DNA from: Saprospiraceae bacterium
Lineage (GTDB): Bacteria; Bacteroidota; Bacteroidia; Chitinophagales; Saprospiraceae
DNA length: 51,359 nucleotides
Assembly (NCBI GenBank): GCA_027488855.1
Contig: JAIYAV010000145.1
Span: 1 to 51,359 of the forward strand
Direction of reading: 5' to 3'
The notes under the pieces were generated by a model. It saw nothing but the letters and a program-made list of their open reading frames with translations, made no database searches and was not told the DNA's origin. Of the stretch, positions 41,901 to 46,425 are shown piece by piece. Position 1 is the stretch's first letter; each line of letters begins with the position of its first letter. The translations under genes and the position numbers were made by a program.

Positions 41901-42076
41901 ATTTCGGTTTCAAAGTGCCCGTAGTGCATCATTCTAGAGCCCAGGTTGCCGCCAATCAGGGCGATATGTGCATCTTGTTTGAGCTCAAGTTTAACTGGTT
42001 GTTGAAACTGTAAAACGCTAAATAGCATAAAAGCGAGCACAAAAACAGAATAGAAAGACTTGCGCTTGAAGAGCAT
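38906..42076 (-). CDS. SGNH-like / beta-propeller dehydrogenase-like / HEAT / cytochrome c fusion (PVC-type heme-binding CxxCH protein)
   Basis: The 1056-residue protein has a signal peptide ([16 protein letters not shown]), an SGNH-like domain (about 35-280), a membrane-bound-dehydrogenase-type propeller (about 370-700; [93 protein letters not shown]), a HEAT-like region and a cytochrome c domain with CITCH near residue 930. In the SGNH part the usual GDS reads GGN ([11 protein letters not shown]) and the terminal DxxH reads DGAQ, so it is probably not a working hydrolase. The combination suggests periplasmic oxidation of a bound sugar or glycan, with electrons passed to the heme. It follows thuA by 50 nt. 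Confidence 0.88.
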   Translation of the reverse strand: [1056 protein letters not shown]

Positions 42077-42126
42077 CTGTTGTGTTGTTTATAGTGGTGA
42101 AAAATGCAACTAGTTGAGCATTTAGA

Positions 42127-42972
42127 TCATTTCACAATCCCTCGGTAAGGCACATTGATGTCAATTTTTCCCTTCCATTTTTTAGGTACTTTTTTACCCA
42201 GTTCCCAGTGGATGGCATTGATGATCAAACGCTGAACGGATTCGACCTGAAAATCTTCGGGGTGCCCTAGGGTAGTGGTAAAGATTTTTGCCCCATAAGA
42301 GTTGGTCCCGACATAGGCTACCGGGTTGTCAATCGCTGCCTTGTCCGGATTGATGGATTTGCCCATCAACAACCATTCAGAACCCTTCGTGGGGTAATCA
42401 GGCAAAAGACGATACAACCAGGAGCTTACCCTGAAATTGGGTGCAACACCGCGCAATATTGGATGTTTTTTAGCAGCTTCAATTACAGAAACTTCGGTGG
42501 TGCTTTCGTGCCCGTAGTGGGTATGTCCGGCTTTGCCGCCCCAGCCCGGAGGCGCATTGAGGGCAAATTCTCCAAAGGCGTTCCAACGTGCTGAAGGGTC
42601 GTCTTTGGGAAAATTAAAGGCATGGGTTGTCGTGCGAAATCCCATCAGGGGCTTGGCCGACTTGAGGTAGTCTTCGATAAAGGCCAATTGTTCTGGCGGT
42701 AGCTGTCGCCAACGCAGGTAGAACACAGCCAGATCCGCATCCTTCAGGCTTTCGAGACCAGGGATGTTTTTTTCAGCGTTTTGATTGGGATATGCTTTTA
42801 ATACTTTGGTTTGGATCCCATAATTTTTCTCCAACTCAGCAGCGATCAAGGGTAGCGTCTGTTCGCCACCATATTCGTGATCGCCAGTAACAAATACAAC
42901 GAGTGGCTTTTTTTGTGCAAAGGAATAAAAAGCCGTAAGCAGCAACAATAAGCAGAGAAGCCCCTTTTTCAT
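42127..42972 (-). CDS. Exported ThuA-domain protein
   Basis: The 281-residue protein has a signal peptide (GLLCLLLLLTAFYSFAQ) and a ThuA class-I-glutamine-amidotransferase-like domain: LVVFVTGDHEYGGEQTLPLIAAEL, DADLAVFYLRWRQLPPEQLAFIEDYL, KPLMGFRTTTHAFNF, GHTHYGHESTTEV and KIFTTTLGHPEDF. ThuA was named from trehalose utilisation, where it acts with 3-keto sugar metabolism; its reaction in Bacteroidota is not settled. It is the first gene of the catabolic cluster, with two dyads directly upstream. Confidence 0.92.
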   Translation of the reverse strand: MKKGLLCLLLLLTAFYSFAQKKPLVVFVTGDHEYGGEQTLPLIAAELEKNYGIQTKVLKAYPNQNAEKNIPGLESLKDADLAVFYLRWRQLPPEQLAFIEDYLKSAKPLMGFRTTTHAFNFPKDDPSARWNAFGEFALNAPPGWGGKAGHTHYGHESTTEVSVIEAAKKHPILRGVAPNFRVSSWLYRLLPDYPTKGSEWLLMGKSINPDKAAIDNPVAYVGTNSYGAKIFTTTLGHPEDFQVESVQRLIINAIHWELGKKVPKKWKGKIDINVPYRGIVK

Positions 42973-42994
42973 GTGGTGGTTTTTTCGAATTAGA

Positions 42995-43024
42995 CTTTAT
43001 GAACAGAACGGTTTGTTCATAAAG
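42995..43024. promoter_or_regulatory. 30-bp dyad in the thuA leader, candidate operator
   Basis: CTTTATGAACA (42995-43005) and TGTTCATAAAG (43014-43024) form a perfect 11-bp inverted repeat with an 8-bp centre, 22 nt before the thuA ATG. No T-run follows, so a terminator is unlikely. The centre-to-centre distance of the arms (about 19 bp) fits a protein dimer. A folded mRNA leader is an alternative. Confidence 0.55.
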
Positions 43025-43044
43025 CATAATGATAGGTCAAATTT

Positions 43045-43058
43045 TTAAGCGCTTACAA
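43045..43058. promoter_or_regulatory. LacI-type operator-like site upstream of thuA
   Basis: The sequence TTTAAGCGCTTACA contains the palindrome AAGCGCTT at 43047-43054 and, read on the minus strand (TGTAAGCGCTTAAA), resembles LacI-family operators with the central CG step. It lies about 75 bp before the thuA start, close to where the promoter is expected. A LacI regulator gene is not in the window. Confidence 0.4.
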
Positions 43059-43100
43059 AATAGAAAATCCATCAAATAAATGGTAGCTTCTGGTGTATAC

Positions 43101-43143
43101 AAAAAAAAAGTGACGTGCAATTTGCCATCACACGTCACTTTTC
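43101..43143 (-). terminator. Intrinsic terminator of the small exported-protein gene
   Basis: AAGTGACGTG (43108-43117) pairs with CACGTCACTT (43131-43140) over a 13-nt loop. On the minus strand the stem is followed by a run of nine T. It lies 26 nt after the stop of the gene at 43166. Confidence 0.8.
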
Positions 43144-43165
43144 TTTCGTTACTCCCCATCTAAGA

Positions 43166-43648
43166 TTACTGTTTCCGCTCAATCAGCGTTGGGAAACCAG
43201 CCGAAGTATAATGTGAGAATTTTTTGTCACTGGTGAATTTGGGTTTGTAGGCCCGTGTAAAAGTGCCAAAGAAGGCGCGCAATTCTTCTGGTTTAAAATT
43301 CCGGGAATCTGGTTTGACAAAATAGCCGATGTGCCGGATGGTCCCATCTTCATTCCAAAACACGTGCAAAAAAACTTTCAACCCATTGATGTCAAATTTG
43401 ACTGCTTCGGCGTGCTCCTGGATGGATTTGATGAATTCCAGCCAATTGTTCAAGGCTTTACCTGTATCGTTGCCCGAAACCACTAAAAGATTTCGTGGAT
43501 GTTCAACACTCAATTTTTCGTAGGCAGCTTCATCTTGACCCAAAAGGAAAACTACCGGTAATTGTTGGCCTTGGCCAAAAACAAAGGCTGGTGCACAGGC
43601 CAAAGCCAGTGCGAATAAAATAGTTGTTGGAATTAAACGCATGTTCAA
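43166..43648 (-). CDS. Small exported protein of unknown function
   Basis: The 160-residue product has a signal peptide (LIPTTILFALALACAPAFVFGQ, cleaved near residue 25). The mature part has no family I can name. It contains GQDEAAYEKLSVEHPRNLL, a segment GLKVFLHVFWNEDGTIRHIGYFVKPDSRNF and KPKFTSDKKFSHYTSAGFP. The strand-turn pattern 'VFWNEDGTIRHIGY' suggests a small alpha/beta fold with a conserved surface strand, and the ending may be an exposed tail. It is monocistronic, with its own terminator, between thuA and the divergent cvpA. Whether ATG 43648 or the ATG two codons later is used cannot be told. Confidence 0.75.
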   Translation of the reverse strand: MNMRLIPTTILFALALACAPAFVFGQGQQLPVVFLLGQDEAAYEKLSVEHPRNLLVVSGNDTGKALNNWLEFIKSIQEHAEAVKFDINGLKVFLHVFWNEDGTIRHIGYFVKPDSRNFKPEELRAFFGTFTRAYKPKFTSDKKFSHYTSAGFPTLIERKQ

Positions 43649-43871
43649 GGATTTATGATGAAATTAAAGTATACCCCGCTTAAAATTAATCGGCTTGTGT
43701 GATTATGACGCAGAGGGAGCGAGTGAGATACATCCGATAATCAACAGCTTGCGTCGGAAAAAATTTCCATCTTGTGACTTTTTACTGCACCTTTGTATCT
43801 AAAGAATAGAATTTTTTACCACTACAAGGTACAAGTTCTAAACTATTGAAAGCAAAAGGAAAGCAAAAAAT

Positions 43872-44492
43872 ATGATCATCGACGTAATTTTTTTGATCGT
43901 TGCTGCGGCTGGATTTTGGTTCGGCTATTCCCGGGGGATCATTGAAGCGGTGTTCAAATACGTTTCCATCCTTTTCGGGATCATGGCTTCTTTGCGCTTT
44001 TCGCCCATGATGACCAATTTCCTGCAAGATGTTTCAGGGTACCAAAACCCGCTGATGTTTCTGGCTGGGTTTTTACTGACCTTGTTCCTCACGATGTTTT
44101 TGCTGCGTACCGTAGGGCGTGGGCTCGAAGGGGTACTACAAACCATCAACATCAACTTTATCAACCAAATCATCGGGGGGGTAGTTTCTGCTGCCTTTTC
44201 AGTGCTCATTTACAGCTGCTTGTTGTGGTTTGTGCTTATTTCCTCGGCCACAACCAATGATGCAGTGGCCGAATCCCGAACCTATCCTTATTTGAAGGAT
44301 TATCCTAAAACGGTGTGGGGGCTTTTGAAGCAGGCCCAACCCATCATGCTCGATTTTTGGGACTACTCCGTGGATGTAATGGATGACATCCAGAACTTGA
44401 CACAAAAAACGGAGACAGAGGATGTTTACGATCTTGAAGATCAGGAGGATAGTGGCGCGGTGGATGAGAGTCCGTATAGTGACAAACAGTAA
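43872..44492 (+). CDS. cvpA: CvpA-family inner-membrane protein
   Basis: The 206-residue protein has four predicted membrane helices in the first 125 residues (IDVIFLIVAAAGFWFGYSRG; VFKYVSILFGIMASLRFS; NPLMFLAGFLLTLFLTMFLLRTVGRGLEG; INQIIGGVVSAAFSVLIYSCLLWFVLI), which is the CvpA layout. The motif GFWFGYSRGIIEAVFK after the first helix and the segment between helices 3 and 4 are typical. The acidic tail (TEDVYDLEDQEDSGAVDES) is probably disordered. CvpA proteins affect envelope stress and colicin V export in E. coli. Their role in Bacteroidota is unknown. A weak promoter-like CACCTTTG lies at 43788-43795. Confidence 0.88.
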   Translation: MIIDVIFLIVAAAGFWFGYSRGIIEAVFKYVSILFGIMASLRFSPMMTNFLQDVSGYQNPLMFLAGFLLTLFLTMFLLRTVGRGLEGVLQTININFINQIIGGVVSAAFSVLIYSCLLWFVLISSATTNDAVAESRTYPYLKDYPKTVWGLLKQAQPIMLDFWDYSVDVMDDIQNLTQKTETEDVYDLEDQEDSGAVDESPYSDKQ

Positions 44493-44520
44493 TCGCTTGA
44501 AGATTTGAGAGTAGAGTAAT

Positions 44521-45054
44521 TCAATGGGTTACTTCTCTTTGTTTTATCAAATCGTACAAAGCTCTTGTGGTTTCAGCCTGAGAAGCCTTTAATTCTGACA
44601 ATTCTTTCAAAACATTCCCCATTGGATCATTAGCTTTTTGCTTGAGAATATTATGGTATGAAGCTGCAAAAACTGAAAAAGCTCCTTCTTTGAAAAATGA
44701 TTTTTCGCTAGGTAAAAATTCTTCCGGTAAGGCTTCCGTTGCAATAATCTGGATAGACTGAATTTGCAAATGCTCATCCAAATCGATAACGAAGCAAAAG
44801 GGTTTATTCAAAAACAGTTCCCTTAAAGGCTTTTCACCTTCAAAAAACGCCAGTAAATCTTTACTTGTGCAAGGTAAGATTGCCCAGCGATTACACTTTT
44901 CGTCATTATCTACCCATTTGTAAAGAAAATAATTCTCTGGGTTATCACGATCAATATACAAGCTCAACAACGGACCTTCATGTTCAAGCAGATCACCCAA
45001 TTTTTGGGGGACAAAACCCAGTTTTGATATTTCAACACTTTGAATGAGTTCCAT
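44521..45054 (-). CDS. Hypothetical cytoplasmic protein, second gene of a broken pair
   Basis: The 177-residue product (MELIQSVEISKLGFVPQKLGDLLEHEGPLLSLYIDRD to EVTH) has no signal peptide or membrane helix. It has alternating strand and helix segments in the first two thirds (LLSLYIDRDNPENYFLYKWVD, NRWAILPCTSKDLLAFFEGE, FCFVIDLDEHLQIQSIQII) and a helical C-terminus likely to be a coiled coil (GNVLKELSELKASQAETTRALYDLIKQ). I do not recognise the family. Its start codon lies within the 3' end of an upstream open frame (45032-45175), which suggests the gene was once translationally coupled to a partner that is now truncated. Its A+T content is above that of its neighbours. Confidence 0.7.
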   Translation of the reverse strand: MELIQSVEISKLGFVPQKLGDLLEHEGPLLSLYIDRDNPENYFLYKWVDNDEKCNRWAILPCTSKDLLAFFEGEKPLRELFLNKPFCFVIDLDEHLQIQSIQIIATEALPEEFLPSEKSFFKEGAFSVFAASYHNILKQKANDPMGNVLKELSELKASQAETTRALYDLIKQREVTH

Positions 45055-45175
45055 TAATCACAATTTTTGAATGATGAGAGAAGTGTCCAAGCCGTTCCAT
45101 TTCTCCGTTTACGCCATCTTCTACTTCAATGCTTCCTTGTACAATTTGAGTTCCTAGATTTACGTGAATTTTGAA
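45032..45175 (-). pseudogene. 3' remnant of a gene truncated by the 45.2 kb repeat element
   Basis: On the minus strand an open frame without a start reads HVNLGTQIVQGSIEVEDG, then VNGEMERLGHFSHHSKIVIN and GTHSKC, ending in TGA (45034-45032). An in-frame TAA (45178-45176) lies at its upstream end, inside the terminal repeat of the element. Codon use looks natural, and the frame overlaps the ATG of the next gene by 23 nt in the way coupled genes do. The family cannot be told from about 45 residues, so it could still be chance. Confidence 0.45.
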
Positions 45176-45377
45176 TTAATTGCATTGAAAAGCAATAATG
45201 TGCGACTTCTACGAAGTCGTAAAAAACTCATTTGTAACATTTCTACAAATGTACGACTTCTACGAAGTCGATCTGATGACCTCGGAGAGGTCACACATTT
45301 GTAGAAAATGGTTGTAGTTGAGATTTTACGACTTCGTAGAAGTCGCACATTTTGCCTAGTTAATTCAAAATTCGCGT
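45162..45377. mobile_element. MITE-like element with terminal inverted repeats and nested hairpins
   Basis: The ends ACGTGAATTTTGAATTAA (45162-45179) and TTAATTCAAAATTCGCGT (45360-45377) are inverted repeats with one mismatch. Inside, 28-bp perfect arms (45197-45224 and 45324-45351) contain the hairpin GACTTCTACGAAGTC, which also occurs alone at 45255-45269. A further pair, ATTTCTACAAATGT and ACATTTGTAGAAAAT, and TGACCTC-GGA-GAGGTCA complete the centre. No coding frame is present. It separates the hypothetical gene pair from merR. Confidence 0.75.
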
Positions 45378-45406
45378 TAAATTTTTGATTTTTTCCCCCT
45401 CCCCCC

Positions 45407-45439
45407 TTGACTCTCACCTTACGTCATACCTTACCTTTG
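45407..45439 (+). promoter_or_regulatory. Promoter of the MerR/TipAS gene
   Basis: TTG at 45407-45409 and TACCTTTG at 45432-45439 (exact TAnnTTTG) are 22 bp apart, longer than usual, as expected for promoters that MerR-type proteins twist into alignment. The repeats CCTTAC at 45417-45422 and 45429-45434 lie in the spacer region and may be part of the binding site. Autoregulation is inferred. Confidence 0.5.
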
Positions 45440-45465
45440 TACCGTCGATCAAAACGAAGGCAAAA

Positions 45466-46236
45466 ATGAAGCAGTACAGCGTCAAACAACTGGCCAAGCT
45501 CGCAGGCGTAAGTGTGCGCACCTTACACCTGTACGATCAGATTGGCCTGCTCAAACCAGCCATTCGCACCGAGGCCAGGTACCGGATGTATGGGGAGGCG
45601 GAGTTGTTGCGCTTGCAGCAGATCCTTTTTTACAAGGAGCTCGATTTTTCGCTGCAAGCCATCGAGGATATCCTGAATGATCCCCATTTTGACCTCATTC
45701 AAGCCCTAGAAAGTCACAAACTGGCGCTGCGCAGCCGGCAGGAGCGCATTCAGACTTTAATGGCGACGATCGACACTACCATTCACCGTCTAAAAACAAA
45801 ACAGATGCTCTCACACGAAGAACTATATGAAGGTTTGCCAAAAGAAACGGCAAAGACTTACCGCAATGAAGCCATCACCAAATACGGCGCAGAAACGGTA
45901 GAAGCATCCGAAAATCACCTGCGCAACCTGGGCAAAGAAGGCTTCCAACAGCTCAAAGTCGAAATGGAAGACATTGCCACCAAACTCATCGCCATGATGC
46001 AGGAAGACCCGCATAGCGCGATCGTACAGCAGCAAATCGCGCGGCATTACCACAATATTCGTGGATTTTGGGGCACCGTTCAATCCCCTGATTTGCAAGC
46101 GGAAGCCTATGCTGGATTGGGCGACCTATATGTGGCAGATGAGCGTTTTACGCTGGTAGAGGGGAAGGCGAATCCGGAGTATGCACAGTTTTTGCAGCAG
46201 GCGATGCGCTATTTTGCGGATACACAACTGAAATGA
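45466..46236 (+). CDS. MerR-family transcriptional regulator with TipAS ligand-binding domain
   Basis: From ATG 45466 the protein has 256 residues. The N-terminal winged helix (YSVKQLAKLAGVSVRTLHLYDQIGLLKP, then RYRMYGEAELLRLQQILFYKELDFSLQAIEDIL) is a standard MerR DNA-binding domain, followed by a linker coiled coil (LALRSRQERIQTLMATIDTTIHRL). The C-terminal TipAS fold (EAITKYGAETVEASE; HYHNIRGFWG; YVADERFTLVEGKANPEYAQFLQQAM) binds peptide antibiotics such as thiostrepton in TipAL, though Bacteroidota members may sense other ligands. The in-frame extension to 45385 is not conserved. No obvious target operon lies next to it. Confidence 0.93.
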   Translation: MKQYSVKQLAKLAGVSVRTLHLYDQIGLLKPAIRTEARYRMYGEAELLRLQQILFYKELDFSLQAIEDILNDPHFDLIQALESHKLALRSRQERIQTLMATIDTTIHRLKTKQMLSHEELYEGLPKETAKTYRNEAITKYGAETVEASENHLRNLGKEGFQQLKVEMEDIATKLIAMMQEDPHSAIVQQQIARHYHNIRGFWGTVQSPDLQAEAYAGLGDLYVADERFTLVEGKANPEYAQFLQQAMRYFADTQLK

Positions 46237-46263
46237 GTTGAGGCAAATAAAAAATTAAGGGTT

Positions 46264-46390
46264 TGTGCACAAATCTAGAATCCCTCCCCGAAGGTTTCAG
46301 ACCTTCGGGGAGGTAAAGTAGCGAAACAGTGCTTTGCTCAATCTCCCCGAAAGTCTGAAACGTTCGGGGAGAGGTTTTAGACCGTGCATA
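46264..46390. repeat. Paired palindromic repeat (two facing units) of the 11.7 kb family
   Basis: Two hairpins face each other. The first is CCTCCCCGAAGGT (46283-46295), TTCAG, ACCTTCGGGGAGG (46301-46313). The second is CTCCCCGAA (46343-46351) with TTCGGGGAG (46363-46371). The right half, reverse-complemented, aligns with 11712-11790 over nearly 80 bp, including TGCAC..TCTAAAA and GAGCA.AGCACT.TTTCG. The element lies between the convergent merR and DUF5723 genes. Confidence 0.88.
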
Positions 46391-46425
46391 CTTTTTTGAT
46401 TGTCAATTAATTTACCACAAGTCTG

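Noticed and set aside
43788..43795. Firm promoter call for cvpA
   Set aside because: CACCTTTG has a mismatch at the first base and the nearest TTG is only 13 bp upstream, so it is mentioned only as weak.
45204..45344. CRISPR array from the repeated GACTTCTACGAAGTC
   Set aside because: Only three copies, one of them with a changed centre, at unequal spacing (51 and 75 bp), and arranged as nested inverted repeats. There are no cas genes nearby.
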